Shown here piece after piece: positions 46,401 to 61,400 of a DNA stretch of 64,000 bases (the first letter of the stretch is position 1; each line of letters opens with the position of its first letter). The notes beneath the pieces were generated by a model, which saw only the letters and a list, made by a program, of their open reading frames with translations, made no database searches and was not told the DNA's origin. The stretch is from Pachyseris speciosa (lineage: Eukaryota > Cnidaria > Anthozoa > Scleractinia > Pachyseridae). The stretch spans positions 40,001 through 104,000 of the forward strand of contig JAEMWC010000372.1 in assembly GCA_016490735.1 (NCBI GenBank), in the 5' to 3' direction. Position numbers and translations under genes: made by a program.

Positions 46401-49400
46401 TATCCTATGCATTGATCTGGCTCGGATGGTCAAGAATGCCGCTTACAAATTCTTTGAGAATTTCTTGTTTGCATTTAAAAAAGAACAATTGGTCTAGATA
46501 TTCAAGCCAATAATTAATAGGAATCTATGCCTTTTTACTACCCCCTGAAACTTGCAAATGTTGAGGCATTCCATTTGGGAACAAAAGACTGGTGCAAGTT
46601 TTTCCCATGCAGCAAGATCGTCCAACATGGTCAATCGACAACAGAAACGTGGAGAGTATATTTCACAAACCTAACAACTAATTCATCAAGTTAAAGACTT
46701 CTTCCATCTGGAGTTCACTGCATAATCCACCTTTGATTTACTTTCATCTACAAGAACGTTGCGCAATTGATCTTTATCCTACATGTATGTCCATGGTTGT
46801 CAGTTTGTGCTCAAACAGTCAACAGATCAGCCGTTTCATTTCATTTCCAGTTTCTATCAAGAACCTTTTAATGAAACAAGATCGAAACATTTTAAAGAAA
46901 TTGATATCAACGGATTGCCACCCACTGAAAGACATCACTCCTGTCCAGAAGACTTATGTACATAATCTTAGAAAAAAAAAGGCTGCATACACCTGAAAAT
47001 TAACACAGAACGCTTTATGAACACTTTTATAAATAGGTTGATTTTTAAGCTCCATTTATTGTGATGACATACATTTTATTTATATACATTTGTTGTATAT
47101 TTTTATCATAGTTTTTATCTTTCCGTATTATTGTAACGTAAGATATGTAGTTTTATCTTTTGATGAATAAAGACTCATTATTATTATTCATTATTATTAT
47201 TATTATTATTTGCTGTCTTGCCCAGGGTTCTCCTTTTTGGCCGGCGACTGTCGATTTTCACCACCTGTGAATGGCCCAGTCGTCGGCAGGTGTGCGCCAA
47301 AGAATCGCTGTTGTTCAGTAATAATTTTCGCTGGCACAACCCTAATCTCTGCCTGCTTAGGTCAAGTCGACTGCGACTTCATTTGAAAAGGAAAACCCTG
47401 CTTGCCCTCTGGAAATCCAGAGCTGAATTCCCCCCATGCCTCACAATTCCAGTATAAGAAACCCACTCTCTCCCTCAGAATTCCAAGATGCCATGACTTT
47501 GTTAGACGTAACACTTACAGGACAGAACCAAATACTACGGACGCTAACCCGACACCAGTCACTACAGCTACTATACCCTACATCAAAGGAACTTCTGAAA
47601 CCATTGCACGGATACTACAACCTTACAATATCCATGTTGCCCACAGACCCATCACAACTTAACAACAACTGTTGACGAACATTAAAGACAAAGACGAACC
47701 TAAGGACAGACTTGTAAGGAGCAGTTTACAAGATCGAATGCTGCGACTGTCTGGCCACTTATATTGGTGAGACTGGCAGAAATTTGAACGTTAGACTGAC
47801 TGAACACAAACGAGCGACGAGAAATGGTGACATCAACAATAACATTGCTGAATGTCCACCATTTACTAACAAACCACACAATCAACTGGGACTCTGCTAA
47901 ATGCATTACCTACTGTACTAAGTACTGGAAAGTTGGTTTACTATAACTCAGAACAGACACCACTGAACCATTGCCAACAGCTTCCTGCACCTTACAAATG
48001 ACTTATTGACGATATCAACAACAGACAAACAATAGACAAACTGACTAATTTGACTAACAATACACCTACAGACATTTGACTAACAAAAGACGGATCGAAA
48101 TGCACCAATCACAGTTTACAGTCTTCACAGCCAATAACATTACAGCTTAACTGACAGACAAACAATAACATCGCAACTTTGTTGACTAATCAGATCAATG
48201 ACCAGAGTACTTATACCATCTCCTGATGTTACACAAATCACTTGACTCTGATGATAACTTCCGCTCAGGTTGTTGAAACGTCAGTCGATGTCATCACAAA
48301 CAGTCCTTCTCAGGACTACACTCACCTGGAAATTGTGCTTAACTTAGTTATGATATGACTCCTGGGTTCAAACCATTTACGATTCTAAAAATTATTGCCG
48401 GGCAATTCATTGGAAGAGAGAGTTTTGAAACAAGTAGTTTAACTTGGAAAAGTCCTGTGTACAATCTCCTTACAGTGCCCCGGCAGTGACTGGTTGTTGT
48501 ACTCTTAGTTTCAAGCAGTATTCATCACTGTTAATCAAAAGTCGAGTTCACATTAAAGACCCATTATCACCCTTGATCCAACATGGTTGTTTGTTTTTGT
48601 TTTGAAATCACGCGATTGTTAAATGATGCCTCTGATTGGTCAATTATTTTTATAAGGCTTTTGATCTGGCTCATCACACCAAATTGTTGCTTGTCCCTGG
48701 TTTCGCAAAGCAAATGGCTACAAATTCAACTTGCATATTTCTTCAATGAAACCGTGGACAATCCGTTCACAGGTTTAAAATCAAAACTGCAAAGTATTGA
48801 ACAATTCGTTATTGATAAAACTTGCTGATTATTTGCTGAGGATAGTGACAAAATATCCACAAGAAAACATTTATTGTCGGGTAATGGTTTCTAATTTGCA
48901 GTAAGAAAAATACTCTTACGTTCTTATTCAATTATCCAGAATTAACGGTCACAGCGTGTGATGCATCAAGGGTGATAAAAAGCCTTTAAAGCTGGGTTCA
49001 TATGGGTCCTGGAAATCCTGAAAGTAGTAGAATTTTAGTCTAGTTTTTGCCAGGACTGGAAAGTCCTTGAAAATGGAAGGAGGTCCTGGAAAGTCCTGGA
49101 AATCTGTGTGAAACTCAAGTAATAAAGTTTTCTTTAAAACACTTGTCTGTAGTGTTTCTTGAAGAGCATAAGAAAAGTAAACCAGGAAAAAATGTTGAAA
49201 AGAAAGTCAACACTGGAGGAGATTGATGTGCTTAAAAAGAAAGAACAAGCTTTTGTTAAGAGTGCAGATGAATTTGCTGAGAAAGCTGAGGATTCAAGAT
49301 ACCTCACTTGGGTTGCTAAATCAAACAGTTTATGCAGGACTGCTAAAGAAAAGATGGAAGCCTTGCAAGACATTAAAGAGCAGCTGGATGAGAAGCTCCA

Positions 49401-52400
49401 ACAGCTGAAAAATTATTAATTTGCAATGTGTAATAGGGTTCCTGGAAAAAACTTTCTGAGGCCTGGAAAAGTCTTGGAATGGTCCTGGAAATTTGTTTCT
49501 GAAAAAGGGTACAAACCCTGTAAAGGTGACAGAGGCTTCTGTTGTGGAACTTTGAATTGTGGAACTTTTCATCTGCATATCAGTAACTGCTTTGGTATAT
49601 AGTGTTTCAACAGTAAACTTGATTTGGTATCTAAACAAGCACTCTGCAGAGTGAATGTAACATCGCTTGCCTAGTGAGGGACACGTATCCACATTTTTAA
49701 AGCCTTTTTGTTGGAGTATTTTCTGTCATGTAATTTAGTTTGATCTGTGATGCTCTTTGATAAATAGTTAATGTATCAGTGTGAAGTAACCTTGGGAAAA
49801 AATATTCCTTTTGTAGACAAGAAAAACGTTCCTGACCTTTCCTCTCTGTGACAGTTGTAAACAGCGTCTTATAAAAGGATTCAGGTACTAACATTAATTC
49901 CTTGTTTTTGCTTTTCACTGCACCTTTCATTAGCACTTAAATTTGCAGAATCAGAACCTTGCTTGAGAAATAAGTAATAAAGAGTGCAAGTATTGGGGTT
50001 TGACTAGGATTGTTCTAAATTGTATTCATTTGACATATAGAGATTGAAATCCACAGATCGCAGTGTTTGAACATGGTCTGTAGCACTTTAATGGGGGGCA
50101 GGTTAATTAGAAGCATTGATTGTAACCTGGAGTTGCCTTCCCTCTCTGACCACTAGATGGGTTTGTTTCATGGTCATTGGCCGTGCTTCGTACCTAAATA
50201 GCCTTGAACTGGTGAGCCTTCCTTCTAGCTGGAAATTTGAAGAGAGTTTTTTTGTTTAGTTTGTAACATTTCTTTCAAAAAACTGCAGCTTCTCCAATTA
50301 GCAACCATTATCACATTTGTTAAAAGTTGAACAGAACTTGTCGACTTTTGTTCAACTGACAAAACCACTTTAAATGGTTGTAGAAAATGTGACAGTTGGT
50401 AAATTCTAGTGTAGAAATTCTTGTCAAGCAGTACATAGCTTACAAAATAGATGGAATACTGTCCTTTGTATGTCTAACAACATCAACTTGTGTCATTTAA
50501 CAGTCAAGCAAATACTTTAATTTACACTCTCCGTTCTTTGGTTTGTTTTGTTGACAAAGGTTTTCAATTTGTCTTTGTCAGATGTCAGACTTGTGGTTAC
50601 AAATTTCATCAGCATTGTGCCGCAGATGTCCCTCCATTTTGTGACCAAGCTGTAGTGTGGTAAGGTTTTCATAATGCATGATTATACATTCAGGGATCCA
50701 TATTCGTTTTTATCAGTGTCGTCAGCCAGGCAAGCATGCCCGATGATATACTTACCCTGGCCAAATTTTGCTTGCCCTTACTAAAGTGCAGAACTATAAA
50801 AGGAAAATTATGTGTAACTGGAACATTTGTCTTTTTTATTTCCGTCATGCAGTACCGACTCATATATTAATTCTTTTTCACTGAAGTCAACGTTTTGAGG
50901 TGGTCTCGTGAATCTTTATAAACTCCAAACGAAGTGAAGAGCCATCTTGGGAATTTCGCAAAACATTGTGCCTCAGTTGGAAGTGTTTGCAATGTGGACT
51001 CAGTGCATGCTGAAGCACTGTGCACAAACACCAGCCAGGGTCTCACCATTTGCCACAAGGGGTGGAAGAAGAACGCATGCATTCTTCGTGTTCATATCTC
51101 AACCTGGGTTCTTTTTAGAAGCAACAGCTTCACCTTTTTTTTCTTCACTGGTGGCGAAACACCGTCGAAATGTTGCCATATCTTGTTTCCATCAACTGTC
51201 ATGTTTTGTGCAAATGCAGTTCTTCAGAGAACTACCAGCTAACTACCCGTCGCTTCACACATGCTGCTGTACTCCCCTTCCCTGTCCATTTCTAGTGCCT
51301 GCCACGCAGCTAGCTACAAGAAAATTGAGCCTGCAATTGTTTCAAAGAAAATAGATAGTGCCCAATGCAAACGAAATTTGCATGTTATATTCTTTGTTTT
51401 CTGAAAGTTCCAAATGGACGAGAAGTGATCAGGACACAGAAACATTGTACTTGATAATATCATGAAAATTTATGAAAAATGTTGAGATAGAGTTGAAACG
51501 TTACTCATCCAAAGGACGCGTTTTGGAGTTATTTTACTCGTCTGTACGACTTTTTGGTCATCTCGGACGACTGGACGACTGCGAATATGGATCCCTGTAC
51601 ATTACACAAAATGTTGCTTAATTCCCTATAATTTGACTCACAGATTGGTTATCACTTTGGAAATGTTGTATCATGTCTGTTTTGTTGCCTAAAGACTTGA
51701 ATTCAACATATTAGCATATGACTTTTGTTAAAAACTCAAGAAGCAGAAGCAAAAAAGGATTAATTTGTTGGGTGGCTAATTTCATTCGGTATTACATATA
51801 GTACAATATAACAACTTTATTGACACTCCCCCGATGGGGCTTTTCAGCACTTGACAATATTGTACATTTACAAATTATATAAAAAATGTTAAAATGCAAC
51901 ACTATATTTGAAATGTTTAAAATATAAATACAGTGTAAATTCATTGTTTTACTTTAAAAATGCTGCAGGCAAATTTTAGTTGCAGTTAATTTTAATAGAT
52001 GTTTACGGATCACTGCAGTCATTAACCCATTGGCACCCGTGCCGGCCAAAACCGGCCGTAAAAAACTCCCATGCTTCAAAACATTGCAACTTTCTCAATC
52101 GCACGAATATTGCCTTAACTGTTAGTTGTGAGCACGAAATGGAAAGTCCTTTAAATTTGGATATCCAATAAACGCAAAAAACGTAGCGATTTCTACCAAA
52201 TATGGCCTTTTGAGTTTGGACAAGAACGAAACTGACCGTTTTTAACATCAAAGAGAAACGACAAAAATGCCCCTTTTTGCCTTCATGTTTTTTAACCCAT
52301 TGACTACCGGCTGTTTTTACGTTTTCGGAGTGATTTTCCACCTATAAACGATGAATCGCAATTTGTGACTCTTTATTTGAAACTACCAGGGAAAAGTGGT

Positions 52401-55400
52401 GCTGCCCTAAGGCACTGGAGGCTCAAGGTTTCTGAAACGTCATTTTGATGTAGCTATTTTTTATCCGTGAAGCAACAACAATGGCCCAAGTTCGGTTTGC
52501 TTGCGATTTGTGCTAAGTTTACAGCCATTTTTCATCTTTAGCGGCTGGCAGCCTGATGAGCATCATTAAGCGTGACGGTAGCTAAGAGTCCACTTTCTCA
52601 AAGAATCGAGCAAGGTGATGTACTTTGTTGTCGAATTTGGCTTGTTAATCGATGAACTGGGAATTTGGCTGGTCGGACACTTAGTAACTTTGGGACTCGA
52701 CTACTGATGAATTTCTCGACCTACCGCCGCATATTAATTTTTGGAATTTGTGAGCACTGAAGATGACCACAAGCAGGAAATTTTGGCGGTAGGTCGGAGT
52801 GGCTGTAGACTTAGTTTATATGTGAAAGAATTGGGGGAAGGAACAGGCGCTGCCAAAAATTCTCGTTAGTTCCCAGCATGCAACACGCTCGAGATGTTGA
52901 AAATGTCGGGAAGGCCCAAATGCACTGGAACAAAAGGCTGTATCTACGCTCGGGAGAAGAATATGAACAAAAAAGTCATTTCTAAGCTAGAACAAGGACT
53001 GAATTTTGTTATGGTGGTTGAAGTTTGGTTTTTCGACGATGATTTCCTAAAAAAACATGAAGGCAAGAAGGGGAATTTTTGTTGTTTCTCTTTGACGTTA
53101 AAAACGGTCAGTTTCGTTCTTGTCCAAACTCAAAGGCCATATTTGGTAAAAATCGCTACGTTTCTTGCATTTATTGGATATCCAAATTTAAAGGACATTC
53201 CATTTCGTGCTCACAACTAACAGTTAAGGCAATATTCGTGCGATTGAGAAAGTTGCAGTGTTTTAATTGAAGCATGGGAGTTTTTTATGGCCGGTTTTGG
53301 CCGGCACGGGTGCCAATGGGTTAAGGAAATCAAGTGAAATTTAAAAAGAAGTGATTGATTCCAAGGCTGTCGTTACGTTTTGAAGCAGGAGTAACATGAA
53401 GTTTGTCACCTTTAACATCTGATCTTTCTTTGTGAATGTTCTTTATTTACAAAGCAACCATCACCCATAACATCGACTGAGCTCAGCTGTAACAGGTGTT
53501 ACGGGTTATCGGCCCTAATTACAGCCCTGGATTCTAATGTTTTAAGAGCATTGTCAAGATTGTTCCAAGTGTTCACCATGTGATAATAAAATGTCCTTTA
53601 GCCAGCATTTGATTTATACAGCAGGTTATTTAATAGTTGAGAGCTTCAGGTTGTCCACCCAATAACCCCAAATCTTGTTGTGAACTGATCACTAAGTTAG
53701 CTCTGAGCTTGGCCAGTCATGCATTTAAATGCTGTGATGGCTTCACGGAAGTATAGATTTCCTTAAATTGGAATCCAACATGCACAGTGTAGTTCTTTCA
53801 ATGCAGCATTGTGTGGTGAAATTTCCTAGTTCCTGTTGTGATGTGTACGGCGAAGTTCTGCACCAATTGAAGTTTTGAGATGTTTTTTTCCTGAGGTGTT
53901 CAACCACACAGCAGAGTAGGACAGTAATTTACTAAAGACTTAATTATCATGACTAGCTGGCTATGATTAAAAAATGTGTGTGAGGCTTGACACACAAGTT
54001 GAGATGGTTTTCAAAAACCTGCTGGTAAGAAATTTTATCAGCATCTGGTGCTTTGTTTGATGGCAATGATGCGATGATCTTTTTGACCTTGTATTCCACA
54101 GAATGAAATGAGAACTTTTCAAATAAAGGATAGTGCCTAGGGACAAACTTTCATTTTGTAAGGTCGTATTTGCATTCAAAGATAAGTGTTTGGATTTTAT
54201 CAACAGTTGTCTGACCACCTGAAGTAAAAAATTTGTTAAAGGGGTTAACTTTGCAACTCTTTCATTGTCCTGAGTATATGCTGTACGATTTGTGGAATTC
54301 CTAGGAGGAGATATCATGTGGTTTTCCACAAGTTACCCATTAAGGAATTGTTTGTTTTTTTTTTTTGTGATCTAATCTCTGACAAATTCTCTTTCAGCTA
54401 CAGTGTTGCTTAATTTCATGTTTAACTTCTTGTTTATAATTCTTTTATCCGGAGCAGGCAAGAGGGTTGTTTGATCTTTGCGTGATTTTCTTCCATTGGT
54501 CTCTAGTTCTCATAAGCTGACATATTTCAGGCATAGTGAATGGGTTGGGTTAGCTGTGGATTTTGACCTTTCTAATGCATCCTTGTTGATGAAAAATTTG
54601 CTCAAATAGTTGTTGGAAAGCATAGTGGCTGTCGTCAATGTCCTCAAAGGTTTCAATAATGTTTTCAATAATATTTTCATTAATTAAAGACAGATTGTCT
54701 TTGTAAATCTGAAAAGGAGGATTATTAAATTTTGGCCACCCTGCAAAGTCCAATTTGAAGTATGAATGATAATAAAAGTGATATATGAATTAACATTAGT
54801 ATAAATGATGGAATATTTCTTAGTCTATTCTGACAATGTACTTTTTCTTCAGCTTACTTTCAGAACTTGGTCCAGATGCTTTCATGCCAGATGACCAGAA
54901 CTCAGAAACAGGGAGTGACTCATTTGCCATATCAAGAGAACGTTCAATTTCAGCACCAGATGTGTTTAGGAGCAGAATAATAAGTGGTCACACTCCACTG
55001 GTCAGTGCTTACTGTGCTCGGTTATAATGCAAGTCTTCCTAGGAGAGGGGGAGGGAGGTGCAGTGGTGTAGTGGCAATTTAAAATGGGTACTATTGTTGG
55101 GATCTTGTGTAACAAACAGTTTGATTAACCCATTGGCACCTGTGCCGGCAAAACCGGCTGTGCAGAACCCCGTCCCTTGTACCACTTGTGATGTCATCAG
55201 TTTTAATGCTCATGGACAACTTTTTCATGTAGCATGTGTAGGGGGGGGGAGATCTTTCAAACCATACCCAAATGAGCACCATTCTGTCAAACAGGCCGGA
55301 GAAAACGTGAAAAAACTAAGTGACGTTGAGGCGAAAAATTTGAATGAAAATCTTGTTCCACTACCCACCTGCACTTCCTTCCACCAAATCCTATGATCCT

Positions 55401-58400
55401 AAAAGTTTTCCACAAATCTTTTCCCACCGAAAGGAAGCCCAGAAAATGCCCAGCAAGAGAAAAAGAAAGCAAGGCAAGAAAAGCGAAAGAAAAGGGGAGG
55501 AGAGAAAGTGAAAGGTAGAAGGAGAGGGGGCAGTGAAACTTCTCAACCCAAAAACTAACTTGAAATTTTGCCTGATCTTGGAAAGCTAATATAAAGCATC
55601 AGGAACAGAAGGGTGCGATGAACTCCACCAGCAAACAGAGGTTTAGGTAGTTTCGGTTCTTTTTGGCTAGAATCTGGCCAGAAAACGGCTCGACGAGCTT
55701 CCAAAGGTGTTTTTCAGCAAAATGCTCAGTAGTCAATGGATTAAGGATTAAATTTCTGTCAATAGCTCATTCCTTGCTGACAGAGGTCACAATAATGATG
55801 TCTTCATGCATGTAACTGCTTTCATTTACCAATTTCATAATTTTCACAAAAATTACTTGTGTCAAACCAGTTATTAAATATCAGCGAATCCCTGATTTTG
55901 CTCAGATTCTGGTCTTCTCAGACAAATCTGTTATGAGGATTTGTTTGAAACAAACACTCGCATACACAATCTCCAGGTACTTCATTCTACCAAATGTTTT
56001 TTTGGAGTTATTTATTATTTATTTATTTACAATGTGAGCTCTAATTCAATATTGAATATCAAGTACTGCCTTAATTGTTAAAAGGTCACAATAAATAATA
56101 CACTAATAAATCTTAGAAATTGCTCCCTTAAAAGACTCAAGTGACTCCACCAATGCCACTTGTCTTGGAAGCCTGTTCCATTCCTGTAAGGTTATTGGAA
56201 AGAAAGAATACTTGTCTTATAAAAATCGCATTTAATAATTGGTACCTTGTCTTGGTATCTTCTTTATTAGTATAAATTTACTAGCATTCTATCATGAATG
56301 CTGTTTTCTGATTGGCTACGCTACTCGCTATCTATTCTGTGAAGATAATGAGTGGTGGTTGTCAACAAAATGGCAGCTGCTTCTTTGCACTTTTGAAGTG
56401 TCTGCAAGGAGTATTTTGATAATGTACTTGTTTAGTTTTGAACGACTAGAAGATTAGATTGTTCGCTCTTGATTTCTCTGTGGGATAGCTGATTTGTGCT
56501 GCGTCCTCATCAGCTATCACACGATAGAACTCTTGAGCTTATAATCTAATTGCCAAGTAAACTGACCCCTACATGTATCTCTAACAACTGTTCTGAACCC
56601 CTGGGAGCCATACATGATCACGAATCTGTTTCTCTTGGGCATCTCAAGTCAAAATTTATTAACGTCATACCATTATTTCCTCCAATAAACACCCACACAC
56701 TAATAAGTGCCCTCCCCTGAATAAGCAACCACCCTCTTGGCCAAAAAAAAGGAAGCAAGTGTCTGGAACAGTTTATGTTTAAATTATTGGGACTTCGGTA
56801 TCCACTTAAAGTTTAACAAGCCCTTTCCTCCCTCTGCCTCCTGGAATAAGCACTCTGCTTTGAATAAACCCTCATCCCCTTTTGTCTGAAATTGTAAACA
56901 AGAGCCTGGGTGCGCAAGTATTTAAGGGAATATGATATCTACAACAAGGCTTTGATTCCATTGTGGGTCCACTGTAAACATATTGTATTGCAGTTGAATG
57001 CAATTTTTAGCTCTGTAGTTATTGTAGTGTCAGTCGCTACCCTTACATTAATCATTTAACTTATTGTTTATAGTAACTTTTAAAAATATTCTGGGTACAA
57101 TAAAGTATTGTTGTGTCAAATAAATATAATTTATGTGTTTGTTTTTATGTGACAGGAGCCATTTGTTCCACAGTTTGGCAAGGAGGGTGGCTGTAAAGTT
57201 TCAGGTAATGTTTGCAGTCAGTGTTTGGAGTGTTTTGTTAAAGTGCACCTACTGTAACCCCAAAATATTTTTTCCGCTGATGTAGAACTTTTCACCTATT
57301 CCAAACACCTGACTGTAGCCTTTATTTCCAGTTTTGGACTTTTTATGGGCTTCAAAACTTATGATAAACAAAGCATCATTTGGTACACGACCGAGTCGGA
57401 AGGGGCGTGGGTCTACTCCTGATTTGATGTCACAAACTGCTTTGCATGCAAGTTTACAAAGACTTACCACAGTACAAATCAGTTTTTGATGTCAAATCAG
57501 GAATAGAACCACACCCCTTACTAGCTCGGTAGTGTGACAGATGATGGCTAGATTTCATAACTTGTACAGCCTATAAAACGTCAAGACTTGGTTTAAAGAG
57601 GTGCAAAAAGGGGCTAGCTGCACTTTAAGTTTAAGTTGTACGTATTGCCAAGCAATATTTTTTCCAAGAAACTAATCAGTGAACTGAAGGGTGAATGATT
57701 AATTTTTGGTGTTAATGCTGCCTCACCTTACCTGTAGTTCCTTTCCTAAAACAAAAAATGTATAATTACTTTGGCAGAAGGCACAAGTATTAATTTGGGC
57801 TTCATTTATTCTTGTTTTTCTTCGGTCACCAATCACCATCTGCACTCTAAAGTGCATCTGTCAAGTCTTTGCACCTACGCAACTAATGTTTTCAGAATGG
57901 AAAGTCAGCCGAAGTGAAGGCTTCTTCGAGCCTCTTGTTTATCAAACTTTTGCCCACACTGTATGTCAAAAAATAATCGTTTCTACCATGTTCATCAGTC
58001 TAAATGACAAAACTAATTTTTTCAATTGCACCTTTTTTTTTCCAGTGAAGCCATCAAATTGACATTGTAAGTAAATGTAGGTATATGGTCACTTGGACGT
58101 TTGATTTAATTTCCATTTCTTCAGGTGTGGAATCAAGCAAGTTACTCCAAAGAAGACACAGTAGGACATCAAGTGTTGGCACAGAGAATCCAAGGCTGTA
58201 TGAAAACCAGAACTCTCTTGTCCCAAATAATGTGCATCCCAGCAAAATAGAGCACCCTCATATCAAGTCTGTTCCTAATGGAACCCTGATTTGTGAGAGA
58301 CCTTCAAGCCCACAGAAACCCAAAAGAATGGTGAGTTGGACATCATCATCTTCAATCCTATCAGCCCTGTTAGCATGGAGCCAACATCCATATCACTGCT

Positions 58401-61400
58401 GGTTAACTTGCCCAACTGAGGTTACTGTTGGTTTTCATGTGATGTCATCAACATTCTAAAACGTGAACTAAGGGCACAACAAGGCTCAGTCTTTTAATAT
58501 TTTCTAAACACCAGTGAAACAAATCGGTATATATTGCTTTGCTTTGCTTTGCAAGTACAACTCTTTGAAATTTGATCAAATTCATAACATTTCTAAGTAC
58601 AAGAATTCTCAAAATGAATATGAAAGTTTGATCTCAACAATTCTGAAAAGAAATAGGAATAGAGTGTGTTCAATTGATGTCACAGCAGCCTAGGTTGGAG
58701 GAGAAAAAGATTCTTTTGGGACGTGAACTCTATTTTTATGCAAATGTTTTCTTTTGTTTCAGTGAACCAATAATTATAGCTGCTGGTCACATGAGCGAGC
58801 ACTCTCTATAGTCTATAGTGATTGCATCTGTTTTATTTGCTCTTCTGACGTTTATGGAAGCCATATTGAGGCACACCAAAATGGTGGAGCCATACCAAGT
58901 CATGTAATTTTCAGAAAATTATTTGCACCACACGAGTAACTTTGTTCTGATGAGTACTATAGAACTAGAAGTCGGTTTTAACTTGCTTCTTTTTGTCTAC
59001 CATTTAAATCCTTTGTTTTTTATCTTATTCATGCAGATAAAATTAATTATTTTATCACATAATTGGATGAAAACCAAAAATATGTCTATGAAAAACAAAA
59101 GTGGAATGACCACAACAGATTAAAAAAAAAATTGAACAAGAACAACAACAAAGTCTCTGGTGGGAAAGTGTGATACAAGGCCCCACTTTGAGCATTCCCC
59201 ATATTCTGAGTTGCTTCATGGGCCTAGAAATTTGACAAAGATGAATTACCATTTTATTTCAGATGCAGCGCATGAGAACAAACTCCACAGATGACTGGGA
59301 GATCCCAGAAGGAGAAGTACATCGTGGTCCACGGATAGGATCAGGGTCGTATGGAACAGTGTATAGAGGGACATGGCATGGTATGGCCTGCAGAGTAATT
59401 AACTGTTGATGCTGGATACCTTGAGCCTGAACATTAGCTATGCAATGCGGATGAGGCCTAACAAGGCCAAAATAGCTGTCCATGGCTGCTAATGCTTGGG
59501 CTCAATCTTTGCTTTGGTAGATTTAAGGGGTAATGCCCACTACCATGTGGCCTTAGTGCCCTTAGAGTGGCTTCAGCTTACCAAATCACATTAATTTGTT
59601 AGGTCTCCCTACATAATTATTACCTTTGTAGTCTGAACTGAAGATTCTGTAGATAGGTGTAGTCAGCAGTAGCAGTTTCCAAGTGCTCTTTTGTTAGTGG
59701 AGAAACTGTGTATGTGTTCATACATGTACTGAAGTGTTTAATAAATAATTGCACAGCTACAATATAGTTGCATTTGACACCTCATGTACCAGTGAGTGTT
59801 ATAGTTTATGACAAAATGACAATTCTGTAGAGATGTGTAGTTGGTGGTAATGGCAATGGTATCTTTTTTATTATTGTCACCATATCTTAGTTTAGTAACA
59901 AACAAAATTTTAAAAGAGAGAGAAAACGAGGCTTAAGAAAAGAGTTACAGTTCAACTCATAATCAATATATGGGTGATCGAGAAAAACAGCGCAACATGA
60001 CCTTTGTACAAGATTTACAGATGTACATGTATCTCACATTGCTAACCAGTCATTATGCCCCAGCTTCCTTAGAAGAGTCTTCCTATGGCTTAAGGATCAA
60101 GGCTTCTGACCTTTGTACATCATGGATTTTCAGTATTTGTGCATGTAATTTATTGTCATTGAAAAGCTGAACATAAGGGGCCGGTTCTTGAAAGGTGTAA
60201 TAACTCTATTCCAGGGATAAATCTGCCTTATTCCAGGAATACCTGTTGGAATAAGGCAGGTTTATCCCTGGAATAGAGTTATTGCACCTTTCAGGAACTG
60301 GCCCCAGAGGTTCAATATTATGATATCAATGGAAGTTATTGTAATTAATGCTGGGAACTATTTGGTTTGAGTTTTTGTTCTTTTAACAGGTTGAATAATT
60401 ATAATAGTACAGTTTTTGAGTGGGGGGAAAAGATGTAAGAAAGTATATAATTGGATGCTTGGTCTTGTTAAATTGTTTTACACAATTATGCTTTGATACA
60501 ACAGGTGCTGTGGCTATTAAAACATTAAATGTTTCCGAGCCCAGTCCTCAACAGTTACAAGGCTTTAAAAATGAGGTTGCAGTATTAAGGTTAGTGGGAA
60601 TGGTATGGTAAGGTAAAATGTAAATTTCTTTATTTGTTTGAAGCAAAAATTCAAGCCAAACCACCAAAATTACGTTTCACAAAGAAAAACAATTTTAAAC
60701 GCTAGAAGAGTAAAGGGCAATATTAAGATTAAATACAATATTAACATTAAATCGCTACTTCATAGTGTTCCATGGAAGCTGGACAGACGAAAGGGTCTTA
60801 AAAACCCCCAAACAAACAAACAAACAAACAAACAAACAAGCAATCGAGCAAACAAACACAGACTTAGGATCAAACGAAGTTACAAAAAGACTGTTGAACG
60901 GTCTAACGAACAAACAAACGAAAAAACAAGAAATGCCAGCTGTTTATGATAAAATGGGTATGTTTATTTGTCTTTGTCTTTGTCCCAGACATCCTTAAAT
61001 TTTTGTTTCCTTTCCTCGGAAAGAAAAATTGGGTATAGTGGCCAATCAAAATAGGGTTTGTAATTGGGAAGATAAACATCTTCGAGCTTGTAAAACAAAC
61101 TGGTGAAACACGATCTTTAAATATGGCAAAAAGGAACGCAAAGAACACAAAACGGAAGTTCGTGTATTGTTACAAATAAGAAGTTTCGACCTCTTAAATA
61201 CTTTTAGGTTTGATCAAAACGATAATTAGGTTGTCGAAACATACAAAGTTTTCTCATTGCGCGTTAATTGGTAATGTAAACATCTTGATAAAATTCAATG
61301 AGTCATAACCAAATTGGGTCATTGGGCCATTCAATAAAATCAGGAACCAACCATAGCGCTAGTAATTACTGAGGTAAAGATGTTTATAACGCGAACAATC

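Noticed and set aside
50934..51354. Two overlapping frames of 102 and 135 codons
   Set aside because: Inside the CAGGGATCC element, no motif, stop-delimited without splice logic.
54862..55000. Alternative acceptor for RAF exon 9 after ctttcag
   Set aside because: It would break the phase set by the preceding exon; the AG at 54851-54852 keeps it.
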